This document shows positions 1 to 11,214 of a DNA stretch of 64,000 nt, in pieces. The stretch comes from Dendrolimus kikuchii (Eukaryota; Arthropoda; Insecta; Lepidoptera; Lasiocampidae). The stretch's first letter is position 1. Every line of letters begins with the position of its first letter. Made by a program: the position numbers and the translations under genes. A model generated the notes under the pieces. That model had not been told where the DNA came from and did no database searches. It worked only from the letters and a program-made list of their open reading frames with translations. The stretch spans positions 3,227,001 through 3,291,000 of the forward strand of contig CM034409.1 of assembly GCA_019925095.2 (NCBI GenBank). The letters are read 5' to 3'.

Positions 1-266
1 ATTGTATTTGTACAGTATAAAGTAATGCCCCATTTGAGAGAAGAGGCAGTCGAGCAAAAACCACGATCAAAGCGAGACGTGTGTATAATTGTGAATATAA
101 TAGTGACGGACTTTGCGCGTTTTATTGATTTACGACCTTCTGCATTACTTTTGGATTTGTTGTGTTCCGTTATATTTGTACCTGTGTTATAACGTGTTTG
201 TATAGTTCTAATAAACTCTATAATAATTCCAACGGCATTTTAATTCCAATCTCGCGACTCGTAACA
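1..266 (+). repeat. Solo LTR, family A (5' part outside window)
   Basis: This is the right part of a gypsy-like LTR. It aligns with the complete copy at 19559-20016: both share the 'gtgacggactttgcgcgt' block, 'tatatttgtacctgtgtta', the AATAAA-type signal ('ctaataaactctataat') and the end 'ctcgtaRca'. It is followed by 'atat', where the complete copy has its duplicated target 'gtat'. No internal retrotransposon sequence follows, so it is a solo LTR or a fragment. Its beginning lies left of the window. Confidence 0.7.
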
Positions 267-749
267 ATATCTTTACGTATATAAATACTTGACCTTACTC
301 ACTGACATATCGACATCCAAACCGTGGTAATTGCGTACGCTCCTATAGTATAGGAAGTACTTTCTATACTATAGGTGCGCACTAAGAAAAGATTTTTGAA
401 ATTTCAATTCAACCACTATGGGGATGACGTTTTGTATGAAAATTCGTCATTTTCAAAGTAAGAAGCACGAAACTCTATATACTGTTTCTGGTTAGAAAAT
501 ACACGTGTATACATAAAGTATTGCACATACAGTAAACTGCAATGTGCGGTGTTGTCGCCAAAAGCGATCTCCTACAGACTACCCTATACAATTATTATCG
601 ACACCGACTACATTATTTACTGACTTCATAATTATTAAATGGAAGATTACAGTGTTCATTTATTTGCATTCGTCGTAATTATATTATTAAAGTTATCATT
701 ATTACTATAGTCTTTTGTTTATTATTATTACAACAGTAATATGTGTATT
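267..749. other. No recognisable gene or element
   Basis: AT-rich sequence with no long ORF and no match to the other repeats in this window. A short inverted motif 'cctatagtatagg...tactatagg' sits near 341-377. Confidence 0.5.
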
Positions 750-970
750 TTTTATGCAGGAGCTTAGCAGACAGGCAGACGGCCCACTTGATGGAAAGCG
801 GTTACCATCGCCTATAGACATTTGCAACACCAAAGGTGCTACAAATGCGCTGCTGCTCTCTTAAGGGAGACTGCAACCTGCTCACTAATGCCGGAACACA
901 ACTCAAGGTTGTTATGGCGACATACTTTAGACCAGGGGTGGTAGACATCCAGTCGGGTAAATAACACCTG
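750..970 (-). repeat. SINE family 1, truncated antisense copy
   Basis: Thirteen copies of this ~300-bp family occur in the window. In sense orientation it starts 'ccgtgcaggaacgg' and ends 'cctgcaataaaaaaa'. Its last ~70 bp ('gatggtaaccgctttccatc' onward to the A tail) resemble the 3' tail shared by many lepidopteran LINEs and SINEs. This copy is antisense: the A tail reads as 'ttttttatgcagg' on the plus strand at its left end. It lacks the 5' ~80 bp. Confidence 0.75.
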
Positions 971-1402
971 GCAAGTATCCGGCGTCTTTGGAAATTCAAC
1001 CCATAAGGTCATTGAAAAGGTATAGAAAGTGTGCTCTACTATGGCTATTTTCAATCTACGAGAGCGTTGCTCATCGCCATTGCTTTATAATAAGATTTAT
1101 TAGCGCTTCTGAATGAACCATGCAAAAAATAAAGTCTATAAAAAAAGTCTATTAACTCGTATCTAAGAATTCTGGTTCGTCTCCAAGCGATATTTTTATC
1201 CCGCCGTGTCAGGTTGAATGAAAACATGTTTACGTTGTCTGGTGTATATTTTAAGCGTTATGGGGCTTATGGTTTTATCTCGATGGAGCGTTGGAAAATC
1301 GCTTCATCGCGCAACACCTTATAGAGTATTATTTGGTACACAGAAAGTGACGGTCGCTTTAAGGCGCCTTAAGAGGGGTTTACACGGGTCGATTTTAGTC
1401 AC
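971..1402. other. Unassigned sequence left of the RTE copy
   Basis: No gene is supported. The short ORF from 1218 has no recognisable domain. The end of the interval (1391-1402, 'gattttagtcac') nearly matches 2139-2150 and is probably the left target duplication of the adjacent RTE copy. Confidence 0.4.
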
Positions 1403-2138
1403 AAACAAAGGTTATGGTGTTTGAAAGAGAAGAAACCAAAACGAATGTAAGGATAATGGTCGATGATGTTATGCTGGAGCAAGTGAATGAGTTTGTATAT
1501 CTTGGATGTGCTTTTAGCAGGGATGGAAGGTGATATAGAAAGAAGAGTGAATTTGGGGAATAGTGTGAATGGAGCGTTAGGTAAACTTCTAGGCGCTAAG
1601 AACCTCAGCCAGAAGGCCCAGCTTGCCATACACAACGCGGTGCTGGTACCTACGCTCACGTATGGAAGCGAAAGTTGGGTATGGAAGAGAGAGCATGAAA
1701 GTAGAGTAAACGCGGTCGAGATGCGAGCACTGCGCAAAATCTGCGGACTAACGCTTGCGGACCGCGTTCGTAACAGCGAAGTAAGAAAGAGAGTTGGTCT
1801 GAAAGAGAGTGTCGAGGTGAAGGTAAGGAAAGGAATGCTCCGGTGGTTCGGGCATGTGGAAAGAATGCATGATGAAAGAATGACTAAACAGATATACAAT
1901 GCAAAAGTGGATGGATGCAGAGGTCGTGGAAGGCCACGACATACCTTCCATGATCAAATTGATCGTGTACTAGCAGAAGGTGATGTTAGGAGCCTTAAGA
2001 ACAGACGAGCGTGCATTACAAGCGCTATGAATGTCAAAGAAGCAAGTGAGGTGTGTAAGAATAAGCCTGAATGGCGTTCTGTTGTTCGTGCCAACCCGCA
2101 AGGGAACTGGCGTGAAGTTATGTATGTATGTATGTATG
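1403..2138 (+). mobile_element. RTE-like LINE, 5'-truncated, reverse transcriptase C-terminus
   Basis: This is the longest copy of the commonest LINE in the window. It encodes the end of a reverse transcriptase polyprotein: 'KVMVFERE' at the left, 'VNEFVYLG', 'LVPTLTYGSESWVWKREHES', 'LRWFGHVERMHDERM' and 'GRPRHTFHDQIDRVL'. It ends just after the frame with (TATG)n, as RTE-clade elements end in short tandem repeats. The frame is broken near 1530: the copy at 18051 has 'DGRYTADIERRV' where this one lost about 8 bp. Flanks gattttagtcac / gattgtaatcac match at 10 of 12 positions, an aged target duplication. A non-functional fragment. Confidence 0.85.
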
Positions 2139-2150
2139 ATTGTAATCACC

Positions 2151-3239
2151 AGCCGCATGCGGCCGGTCGCCGAGCGGCCAAAGACGGAGGCTACCCGACT
2201 TTGGGGCTTGCAGCTTTAGTCACTTGTGACCTAGCCGAATTGCCATTTAGACGGTCGATTTTCGCCGCGCGGCAATAATCGTGCGACTTTGTCACGTGTA
2301 AACCCCACTTTATACCACAAGTGTGACTTGATAAGTCTGATAGGAGCGTGGCAGTCCACGCAAAATGTGTGATTCCATGAAGGTGATGAACTTCCACGGT
2401 TTTCGCTATATTGTTACGGAACCACAAATAAGTATATCTTTAATGTATGGTGTTTACGCAAATAACTTATACATGTTTTGATAATTACAGAATATTTTTA
2501 TTTATATATCATACTCACACAGATTGTCTTTTCACTAATATATAAAACTAGCTGTACCCAGCAGAAGTTGTCCTGCTCTTAAAAAATAAAAATCTAGAAA
2601 CCGATTGCAGCGCCATCAACCGGGACCAATTGTTATTCTAAACAATTCTCGAAAAATTCATCAAAATCGTTCCACCGTTAAAAAGGTGTTCAGTGGCGCC
2701 AACTACCGGGTCCTATCGTGAATCTACCAGCATGTAACAGGTACACTCTACATTAGTATAAGTTTAGTATTAAAATTCGAATAAATTAATATAATAAGTT
2801 ATTCTTAAGGTACACCAAAACAGAAAAATTACTACATATAATGTCACATACACTAACAAAAATAAACAATAAACGTGTATGGAGTCTCAAATTTTTCATA
2901 GAAATTAAGTAGTAAGAAAGGGTACGGAACTGGAGTCCGTAGAGATATTAATAATAATAAAAAAAAATCGTGAATCTAAATCATTCCATCAACTGGAACA
3001 CACACAAAAATAATTTCACCTTAATCCTGGAACCCGATTGCAGCGCCATCTACCTGATTCAAATTTGAATCTAAATCATCCCGGGACCCACTGGAACTGC
3101 AGTCACCATTGCTGAAAGCGGCCGGGAATCATCATAACAAATGAATGGCTGAATTAATGAATATATAAATATATATACGTCATATCTGTATGACCTTCAA
3201 AAAATGTTCTTCAATGGAACCTACTTGAAATAAAACTTT
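2151..3239. other. Degenerate repeats, no gene
   Basis: 2151-2420 is unassigned GC-richer sequence. From about 2545 ('actagctgtacccagcagaag') the text resembles the lepidopteran 'ctagctgacccggcaaa' dispersed repeat, also seen at 52580-52870 and 59145-59540. The phrase 'ccgattgcagcgccatc' occurs twice (2600, 3033), showing an internal duplication. Confidence 0.4.
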
Positions 3240-3380
3240 TGAATTTGAATCAAAAATGTATCGTTAAATTAAAACTACGACTTTCGACCACTTTTCAGTA
3301 GCCGTGATGGGAAAAGGACCGAAACGTAAAAATAAAGCCTAAATAAAATGTCGCGGTTAAAACCGTTAAAACATAGTTTT
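3240..3380 (+). repeat. Dispersed repeat with 'aaaaccgttaaaac' end
   Basis: Shares 'cacttttcagtagccgtgat', 'gaccgaaacg' and 'aaaaccgttaaaacatag' with an inverted copy at 39395-39520 and a fragment at 60055-60105. This is a familiar lepidopteran repeat tail. The parent element cannot be identified from these fragments. Confidence 0.5.
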
Positions 3381-3634
3381 ATGTATTACTACTCGCAAAA
3401 ACTTAGGAACATACAATATGTCATTTGACAAAGACTATAGTATTTTTCTAACCAATGTTCATTGTAATTATTTTTTAATAATTATACTACCTTGATTTTT
3501 CTGAACGTTCCGTGCGATAGTTTAAAAGTAAGAAGCGAGTGGTGCGATTACAATATTTACGACTTTGATGACTGATGTCTCGCCACCTATTTATTTCGTT
3601 AGAAATTCATTGAGTATCGTGGGTGTTTTTCAAA

Positions 3635-3730
3635 TCTTACTAATGGGTTAAAGTTGACATAAGCTCCATACAAGTAATGTCAAAATTCAACCGATGATAG
3701 CAAGCGAATTAATAGTAAGATATAGGTACC
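3635..3730. repeat. Foldback MITE copy
   Basis: 'cttactaatgggttaaagtt' at the left pairs imperfectly with sequence near 'aattcaaccgatgatagc' and 'gtaagatatag' at the right, forming a hairpin. The same family occurs three more times at 13270-13745 ('ccttactactg', 'ttgacatta', 'aaccaatggtaagg'). Confidence 0.55.
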
Positions 3731-4771
3731 ATAAACGATAGCTAACCGTTTCACGTCGATATTCTGTGTGAGCGTGGTATTAAACTGATCCCTAAAAGCT
3801 GTAATCAAGATAACAAACATCCATGATATTATCTCTATGTACCTCTCAAATACACCTACTAATAAAATAATCCATGATACTTATACACATCTATATATTG
3901 ATACGTGAAGCAAAAACTTTGTACCCCTTTTATTTGGCACACTAATAGTTTATATAGAGAAGGAGTGCAGAATGCTAATATTTTATTTTTTATAAAAAAT
4001 ACATTAAATCATTAAAAACAACTACACACACTGCCATGTACCTACTTGACACACACACGCATATATACACTTTGGCTTATTGTTCAAGTCAAATTAACAG
4101 TGTAGCCTTGGCGAAATCTGTGATTATAGAAGTATAGTCTTTGACAACAGAACCTTAAGAATGTTCAAACTTATAATATAAATTAATTATTATGGTCGTA
4201 TTTCAACCACGGGTGACCACTAGTATATATTAATACTAGAGTTTGCCCCTCTAATAATAGAACAGAAATATCCTGTTAAAACCTTGGTGACATCTTCGTG
4301 ACGTGGTCACTCACAGTACACTAATATTGTCCCAGGTGTAGCAGGGACAAAATAAATAGAAACCCATAATAATGGAAATATAAAAAAAAAACAAGTTGCG
4401 TTGTGCAACTGAGTACTAGGATCTCATAAACCTAAAGAGGTCCACTTTCGCGTCACATACCTTCGCGAATAACAGCGCGCCCCACGTGTCAGCTTTTCCC
4501 TAACAAGCGCGCCGGGTCGTTGACTCAACGCCTGGATTGTTTACAACACGTTGCCTGCAGTAATGTTGGTAATGGTTTGCCCAGTTTGTTAACACGTATG
4601 GCACGTAGTTTATAATGAGAAACCATTCAAAGTAAGCAGTCTTATTAGGATTGTAATTGGCGGCTATTGATTGGACATGCTGGCCGTTTGGTGGGTGTTG
4701 CGTAAGATAATTAATCGTGTGACAGGAAGTATTCATTTGAATGTCTTTGAATTAATCTGTTTTTCTGATTG
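3731..4771. other. AT-rich, no gene recognised
   Basis: Contains a copy of the short repeat 'aaccgtttcacg(t/c)cgatattctgtg' at about 3747, also at 4937 and, less exactly, 19090. The small ORFs here have no domain and no splice context. Confidence 0.4.
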
Positions 4772-5040
4772 CGAAGCTGGCAGAAAAGCAGACGGCCAAG
4801 ACAATGAAAAGTGGTTACGGTCTTTAGGATGGGATAAATATGATGGTTTAGGGGGATGAAATAGAAGGATTACACAGGAGGAATGAGGGATGGGATAAAG
4901 AAAAGGGGAAGTGGGCCATCAGAGCTCAAAACTGTAACCGTTTCACGCCGATATTCTGTGAGAGCGTGGTATCACACTGATCGAGCCCGCCCTAAGAGCA
5001 ATCTAGATTCTGGCATGGCTCTACCATGTTAAAAAAATAA
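4772..5040 (-). repeat. SINE family 2, degenerate antisense copy
   Basis: 'aaaagcagacggcc' followed by 'agtggttacggtc' and a run of 'gggatgggata'-like G/A-rich words. The same architecture is present at 15985-16215 and in sense at 56750-56968. It is followed by the 'ttcacgccgatattctgtga' repeat. Confidence 0.5.
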
Positions 5041-5131
5041 TAATGTGTGTGTGTGTGAAGTTCACACGCAGCAGAAGTGAAACTTTAAAGAATATTATCA
5101 CAGATAGTTCTTCTCTAACTTTTATTAGTAT
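5041..5131. repeat. (TG)n microsatellite and short dispersed repeat
   Basis: A short (TG)n run is followed by 'gaagttcacacgcagcagaagtgaaac', which recurs near 63845 ('cagttcacacgcagtagaag'). Confidence 0.5.
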
Positions 5132-5746
5132 TGTGACGACCGAGGGTAGAACTTTCTGGCAGCGTAAGCTAAGTCTAAGCTAATCTAAGATTTTAGAAAA
5201 AAGTAGAATATTCTGAAAGAAAAAGACATGGACAGATATATTTTAGAAAGCGATAGACGATGAACAAAAGAATAACGAAATGAAGATCAAAACTATGGGT
5301 TCCAGAAGATTGTTCCGGGTATATAAGCAGCGTACGGCGCGCCTACAGAGAGTTCAGTTAAAGACAGCAAAGCGACTATTGCGATACGAGAGAGTTAGAA
5401 GAAGAGTTTAGTAGAAAACAGTGACGAGTTTAGTGACAAGTTTAGTGTGCAGTTCAGTCAAAGAGGAGTTAGAGTAGTTTAAGAAGAGATCCAGAAGCGA
5501 ACAACGCGCGGTAAATACCGAGGTGAATACTGCAGTAGTAGCAGGTGGTCTACACGATATCGGCGCCGGTATAATGAGCGAGACAATCATCGTTCAGGCA
5601 GAGCGTTTTTAGCGGTAGTTAGTTGAAGGGGCAACCCTACAGAGCAAAATCACGTACGGCTGTGTAAGTCAATAAAAGCATTTAGTTGGAAAAGAAACTG
5701 GTGTTTCCTTCCAATCCCAAGTGTGTACCCCCGCTCGCACGTAGCA
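5132..5746 (+). repeat. Solo LTR, family B
   Basis: Begins TGTGACG and ends CGTAGCA. It contains a TATA box ('gggtatataagcagcg') and a polyadenylation signal ('caataaaagc') and is closely similar to 60527-61198. Flanks are 'gtat' on the left and 'atat' on the right, close to a 4-bp target duplication. There is no primer-binding site or coding region beside it, so it is a solo LTR of a gypsy-like element. TATA followed by 'gagagttcagt' is a plausible start-site region. Confidence 0.75.
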
Positions 5747-5982
5747 ATATAAATATAACACTTAAAACCATCAATATAAAGTTTAAAATTCAATGCACTG
5801 TTACGCATAATTTCCTTTGATCGACGTATAAAAGAATATCTGCCTATTTATATATAAATAGAGCTAAGATTCATTTGAAAGATTCATGTTACGTTACGCC
5901 GTGTGCTAAAATCCGTGTAACATGCTCGTTTCGAACTCTTTGTTCGTCCGTGCTCCAGATTCGCAAGCCACTCTCAGTCAAG

Positions 5983-6126
5983 ATGACGGACGACGAAGTT
6001 GTGTTGGGATCTTTGATTTTACTCAATTATTGTTTAGTCCAAATTAAGAAGAAGAAAAACAAAACGTTATTGGACATCAAATTTGCCAATCTAACCCAAG
6101 CGGCTTCTTGCTTTATTTTGTTATAA
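5983..6126 (+). other. Small ORF, possible transposase N-terminus
   Basis: A 47-residue frame begins 'MTDDEVVLGSLILLNYCLVQ' and then turns lysine-rich. An acidic start, a hydrophobic stretch and a basic run resemble the N-terminus of insect PIF/Harbinger nucleases, but no catalytic region follows. The assignment is weak; it could be chance. Confidence 0.15.
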
Positions 6127-6156
6127 TGTTCCGGATGACCCGGGTCCCATAAAACA

Positions 6157-6197
6157 GTTTCTTCTCGGTATTTCTCTATGAAATACAGAGAAGAAAC
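6157..6197. repeat. Near-perfect 41-bp hairpin
   Basis: Left arm 'gtttcttctcggtatttc' and right arm 'gaaatacagagaagaaac' are complementary at 17 of 18 positions around a 5-bp loop 'tctat'. There is no T-run, and the neighbourhood is transposon-like, so this is more likely an element end than a regulator. Confidence 0.7.
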
Positions 6198-6384
6198 CTA
6201 TATAGTACCTAGAATCGACGCTTATGCCACTTGCGCTCATGACGATTCGCTGCGACGTACTGACTGAAGCGCGTAACACTCAAAGGATTCGCCAAAAAAC
6301 CGACAGCGGAGTGGAGCACTCGCAGCGATTAACGAACCGCTTGTTGCTCGGTGCGAGCGCCTTGTTTTCCCGTACTGACTATTT

Positions 6385-6640
6385 TTTTTTTAAGGCGGGG
6401 GAAATGCTATTTACGCACAATACTGGGTCCTTTGCAAGGGATTAGACCATAGTTGATCATGAAGGATTTACCCTTTAATAAGGGGCAATCCAATAATAAT
6501 CAAGCCAGTTTGTGTGGAGACTCAGAGAAGTTGCACGGGCAACAACCACTACCCACTAAAACCACTCTCCTCCCATGTGCCCCGCGCTTTTTATGTAGGA
6601 AAGGCTGAGACTTAAAACTTAGTTACGCCCAGTCCGATCC
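6385..6640 (-). repeat. Dispersed repeat C ('gaggcgggggaaatgc')
   Basis: Runs from a T-run plus 'aaggcgggggaaatgc' to 'gttacgcccag', including 'cccatgtgccccgcgc' and 'gagacttaaaacttagttac'. The same order is found at 49248-49470 (same strand) and 36720-37060 (opposite strand, with an A tail after 'tcgcctcaaaac'). The A-tail orientation makes this copy antisense; it behaves as a retroposon. Confidence 0.6.
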
Positions 6641-7212
6641 AGCGCAAAAAGTGCCTGAATGTGCCCCGGGAATCAGAACACATCCACTTCGTCAGCGGGG
6701 GTGATGAATCCTTTGCTTCCTTGATAGCTAAAGGCCCCCCGAAGCGGTATTATTCCCGTACTGACTGCATGAATGCTGGTTGTGTAACACGTTACATTAC
6801 GCCCTGTAACGCCGGTCAGTACCCACCTTTTTATGTTAATTGAAAATTAATACTAACGGGTAAAGAGAAATGTGTTTTATTGAGAATTAAATAAGGTTCA
6901 TCGATTCTCAAATCACATCGATTCTAAAGAAGCTTCAATTCAAAAACGTCCATTGTAACAATGCGATCAACGGAGGATGATGTACATGGAGCAGTTACTA
7001 ATCTCTGATAGTCGCTGAGACAATTAATATGTATGCATTTGCATTAGAACAATGGGCGGTTTTATCTCTCATAGCGGTCTCTTTTGGGGCAACACGGTGT
7101 GTAAGGAGATTTTAAAAGAAAAATGAAACAAGTTTTGGTGGTTTTTCTAACTAAAATAAAAAAGAATTTATTCGCCATTAAGTGGAAGTTTATGGAATAT
7201 TCTGGATCCAGG
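6641..7212. other. No recognised feature
   Basis: Unassigned sequence between repeat C and the BEL/Pao element. The 60-residue ORF at 6661 has no domain. Confidence 0.4.
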
Positions 7213-7455
7213 TGTTAAACTCGTATAAAACCTCTATTTCGCCATTGCTGGCGAGATAGAGAAAAATTATAAATATATTTAAATCTTGAAGTTCATGTTT
7301 GGAACGTTGTGAAAAATGTGCTCTATAATAAGTCAATTGTAAAAAACTGCCATGTAAATTTACCTAAAATATAATATTGTTGAACTTAAAATCCGGAGTT
7401 TCCTTCGATTATCTGAGATACCACGAAACCTTGGCACCTAACAGCAATTTCTCCA
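7213..7455 (+). repeat. BEL/Pao 5' LTR
   Basis: Starts TGTTAAACTCG and ends TTCTCCA, immediately before the primer-binding site. 'cgtataaaacc' near the start is TATA-like. Identical in length to the 3' LTR. Confidence 0.9.
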
Positions 7456-7473
7456 TGGTCCTTCGACATATAT
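7456..7473 (+). promoter_or_regulatory. Primer-binding site
   Basis: 'TGGTCCTTCGACA' directly follows the 5' LTR. Its complement ends ...GGACCA, the form of a mature tRNA 3' end with CCA. Which tRNA cannot be read from here. Confidence 0.75.
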
Positions 7474-7951
7474 AAAACCAGTGGTGGATAGGGGAATTAA
7501 ACTCTTGCGATAAACCCCAAATACCCATAACCAAAAGTCCAGGCGGTGCCGAGGGTAGGCAGGTATTAAAGGAAGGCTCAATCGGAAGTATTCGGAAAGG
7601 AGAATTAAAAATCGGAAGGTAAAATTAAAGCTGCAGAACTGTGAGTACAAAATTCACATTAACTATTTGGAAAACCCATCATCGGGAAGTGAAGTGAAGT
7701 GCCATAAAAAGTGTATTAATTCATAACGGGATAATAATTTTTAGATTGTTGTGCTTTTTATTGATTTTCTGAAACTTAACGTAAACAATTAGAATTGTAA
7801 AATTTTAGGGTTCAGTTAAAAATTTTGTTGGTTCCGTATTTAAAAAAATAATAAGAGATTTTGTGTACAATTTTAAAACTTTAGGGTTCCGTTTAGTTTA
7901 TTCATTGGTTCGGGATTATTTTTAAAATTATTATTTTCCATTTTTTATAGG

Positions 7952-10900
7952 ATGGATGCCCAAATATGTATACAGATGGATACCTTCCAAAACATACAAA
8001 AGGCACAAAGAAATTTCAAAAAGTCCCCTAAGGAGAGGGTTAATGAAAATTATGTTCAAGTTAGATTGGAATCTTTGGAAAAATTGTGGACTAAATTTAA
8101 TTCAAATCATGACTTACTATTGGAACGTTTTGGAAGAGATCTGTTTGAACATGAATACATGCAAAAAGATGTTTTTGATACAGCTGGTGAAATTTATCTT
8201 GATTTTAAAACTGAATTAAAAAATATTTTAAGTCAATTCATAGTTAAGGAAGGAGATGGGAAAAACATATCTCAACAACAAGTTTTTAACCAACCAAAAA
8301 CTCAAATTGAGTTACCTAAAATCAAAATCCCTACGTTTTCGGGAAAATATACTGAATGGGTCACCTTCAGAGATATGTTTACCTCACTCATACATAACAA
8401 TATGAACCTTGATAATGTACAGAAAATGCATTATTTGAAAAGCTATCTCATTGGGGAAGCTGAACAATTGTTAAGGCAAATTCCAATTTCTGAAGCTAAT
8501 TATGATCGGTGTTGGAATCAATTAAAAGTTAGATATGACAACAAAAGGTTTTTGTCGCATCATATTATTAAGAGGCTATTGAGCCAAAAAAATATTATAA
8601 TGGAATCTGCGAATAGTTTGAAGGAATTACTCGATACAACAAATGATTGTATAGGCAGTCTTGCAAATTTAGGTATCGATGTTTCAAATTGGGATATATT
8701 AATAATTCACATTTTAACATTGAAACTTGATCCAGAATCTCGTAGGCAGTGGGAGTTTTCAGTAATAAATAATTCTTGTAACGATTTACCAACTTTTGAA
8801 CAGTTTAAAGATCTTCTTACTAAAAGGTATAGGGCATTGGAGTTTTTAGACTCAAAATTTTTTGGAAACCGTGTCTCAAATTCAAATATTAATAATAATA
8901 GTCAAAATGTTACGTATAATAATATGAAGTATAAATCAATGCATGTCTTTAAAAATATATGCTTATTTTGTTCCGAGGAACATAAAATAAATGTTTGTAA
9001 GAAGTTTGCAAACGAAAATGTTGATAAACGACGCGATTTCATCATGTCAAAGAAAGCGTGTTTCAATTGTTTAAGTACTAGTCATGTGGCTAAATCTTGT
9101 CATAGCAATATGAAGTGTAAATTCTGTCCAAGGCGTCATCATACTTTGCTTCATACAAATCAATCTGATACACTTAATAAAACAAATATGAACAATAATT
9201 CAGGAATTGTGCAAAATGAGTTACCTGAAGAGGCAGGATCATCTCAAGTATGTAATAATGAAAATTATAAACAAAATTCAAATCCTGTTTTAACATACTT
9301 CTCGGCTGGAACATCTAATCAAGTTTTACTAGCCACTGCGATTGTTAAAGCAGAGTCCAACCATGTAGATAATTATGTTTTAAGAGCTCTTATAGATCAA
9401 GGATCTCAGGCTAGTTTTGTTACAGAATCTACAGTACAATACCTAAAACTGAAAAAAATACCTGTTAATTGCAATATTTCAGGATTGACGGGAGAGGTAA
9501 CTTCGAAAACGATGGTGTATGTGAATATAAAATCGAGGTTTAATTCGCAAGTGTACACAGTAAAAGCATTTGTTTTAAAATCAATCACTAACCTACTGCC
9601 GCCTAAAACAATTAAACTATTAGAGTGGCCTGAAATAAATAAATTAGAGTTGGCGGATCCGGATTATTATAAACCGAATAAAATAGATATTTTATTAGGG
9701 GCCGAAGTGTATGCACAAATCATTAAACAGGGCATACTGAAAAATAGATCTGTAGTAGCGCAAGATACTACTTTAGGATGGATTTTGTCTGGTGTAGGAC
9801 AGATAAACGCTCCCACACATAATCAAGTAGCAACATTACATTGTCAGGTAGACGAAGAGAATAACCTTTTAAATAAATTTTGGGAGTTAGAATCTGATAT
9901 TTCACTATCAAAAGAACAGAAATGGACAGAAGAGGAAAAAGCGTGTGAATCATTTTTTACTAAAACAACAACTAGAGATGAGGAAGGAAGGTATATTGTA
10001 AGACTACCTTTTAATGAAAATATATCAAACTTCAATTATGAAGAATCGCGATGGATTGCCGAAAAAAGATTTAAAGGTCTCGAATATAGACTTAAGAAAA
10101 ATGAAAACTTAAAAGAAAGATACAAAGAAGTGATGGAAGAATATTTAGATTTGAATCATGCAGTAGAAGTGCATGCAGTAAAAGAAGAAAGAAGGAAAAC
10201 GGTTTACTTACCTCACCACGCGGTTGTTAGAGAAGATAAGGAAACTACAAAGGTAAGAGTAGTATTCAATGCTTCTTCTAAAGGAGGAAATGGATTATCT
10301 CTTAATGACTGTTTAATGGTTGGACCCACTATTCAACCAGAATTAAGACATTTAGTTATGAGATGGCGGTTAAATAGTATTTGCTTGGAAGCTGACATAG
10401 TCAAAATGTACCGTCAGATTAAGGTACATGAAGATGATGCTGATTGCCAAAGGTTTATTTGGAGAAATAATCCAGAAGATAAAGTTAGAGATTTTAAATT
10501 GATAACCGTCACCTTTGGAACAGCTTGCGCTCCATTTCTTGCATCTAGAGCTTTAAAGCAAATAGCGCTTGATGATGGAGCTAAATATCCTGAAGCAGGG
10601 GAAAGAGTTATGAATGAATTTTATATGGATGATTTGATGACAGGTTGCGAATCTGTGAAACAAGGTATTGAGATATATAAACAAATGAATGAGTTATTAA
10701 ATAAAGGTGGTTTTGTTCTAGAAAAATGGGTAAGTAATAATGATGAATTATTAGAAAAACTAAAAGAACCTGATAAAGTTAAGGAACTATCAACTGTTTT
10801 AGCGCAGATTGAAGCATGTCTAAATTCCAGGCCGCTGTGGAGATTAAGTAGGGATCTGAATGACGCAAATGTAATGACGCCTGGACGCTTTCTTATCGGA

Positions 10901-10972
10901 GAACCTCTTGTGACTCCCCGTGATGAAAATTTAGTGAGACACATCCGGGCCATGATGGGATCACCAGGGTAG
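7952..10972 (+). CDS. BEL/Pao Gag-Pol, in-frame deletion
   Basis: A 1006-residue uninterrupted frame. Residues ~100-270 are the Gag-like DUF1759 region ('PKIKIPTFSGKYTEWVTFRD'). Residues ~335-400 hold Cys/His knuckles ('CLFCSEEHKINVC', 'CFNCLSTSHVAKSC', 'CKFCPRRHHTLLH'). An A17-type aspartic protease motif 'LIDQGSQASF' lies at ~479. Reverse transcriptase spans ~720-930, with 'VRVVFNASSKGG' and the catalytic 'FYMDD' at ~890. Near residue 944 the frame jumps to the integrase C-terminal region ('AQIEACLNSRPLW', 'MTPGRFLIGEPL') and stops soon after. RNase H and the integrase core are absent, so it could not integrate by itself. Other BEL/Pao proteins are much longer. Confidence 0.9.
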   Translation: MDAQICIQMDTFQNIQKAQRNFKKSPKERVNENYVQVRLESLEKLWTKFNSNHDLLLERFGRDLFEHEYMQKDVFDTAGEIYLDFKTELKNILSQFIVKEGDGKNISQQQVFNQPKTQIELPKIKIPTFSGKYTEWVTFRDMFTSLIHNNMNLDNVQKMHYLKSYLIGEAEQLLRQIPISEANYDRCWNQLKVRYDNKRFLSHHIIKRLLSQKNIIMESANSLKELLDTTNDCIGSLANLGIDVSNWDILIIHILTLKLDPESRRQWEFSVINNSCNDLPTFEQFKDLLTKRYRALEFLDSKFFGNRVSNSNINNNSQNVTYNNMKYKSMHVFKNICLFCSEEHKINVCKKFANENVDKRRDFIMSKKACFNCLSTSHVAKSCHSNMKCKFCPRRHHTLLHTNQSDTLNKTNMNNNSGIVQNELPEEAGSSQVCNNENYKQNSNPVLTYFSAGTSNQVLLATAIVKAESNHVDNYVLRALIDQGSQASFVTESTVQYLKLKKIPVNCNISGLTGEVTSKTMVYVNIKSRFNSQVYTVKAFVLKSITNLLPPKTIKLLEWPEINKLELADPDYYKPNKIDILLGAEVYAQIIKQGILKNRSVVAQDTTLGWILSGVGQINAPTHNQVATLHCQVDEENNLLNKFWELESDISLSKEQKWTEEEKACESFFTKTTTRDEEGRYIVRLPFNENISNFNYEESRWIAEKRFKGLEYRLKKNENLKERYKEVMEEYLDLNHAVEVHAVKEERRKTVYLPHHAVVREDKETTKVRVVFNASSKGGNGLSLNDCLMVGPTIQPELRHLVMRWRLNSICLEADIVKMYRQIKVHEDDADCQRFIWRNNPEDKVRDFKLITVTFGTACAPFLASRALKQIALDDGAKYPEAGERVMNEFYMDDLMTGCESVKQGIEIYKQMNELLNKGGFVLEKWVSNNDELLEKLKEPDKVKELSTVLAQIEACLNSRPLWRLSRDLNDANVMTPGRFLIGEPLVTPRDENLVRHIRAMMGSPG

Positions 10973-11199
10973 TGAAACTTAAAACGAAAAACTGTGTAAT
11001 TAGAAGACCAACTTCCAAGTTGTGTATTATTCCGATTACAACAGAGTAAATATTTAGGTTTTTTGTTGTTGTTTAATTTCAGTTTTTATTTGTATAGATA
11101 ATTGTTTTTGTTTTTTTAGGAAGTTGGTCCTTTGCAAACTAGTTCTCTTTTGTTTAAATAATTTACGTAATTAGACTAAGGTCTAAGGCAACTTAGCCC

Positions 11200-11214
11200 T
11201 TAGTGGGGCGAGTA
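11200..11214 (+). promoter_or_regulatory. Candidate polypurine tract
   Basis: 'ttagtggggcgagta' immediately precedes the 3' LTR, where plus-strand priming is expected. The tract is short and imperfect. Confidence 0.5.

Noticed and set aside
1399..1957. Minus-strand ORFs reading 'MIMEG(V/M)SWPSTTSASIH...' repeated at many RTE copies
   Set aside because: They are the reverse-strand shadow of the RTE reverse transcriptase frame and recur only because the element does.
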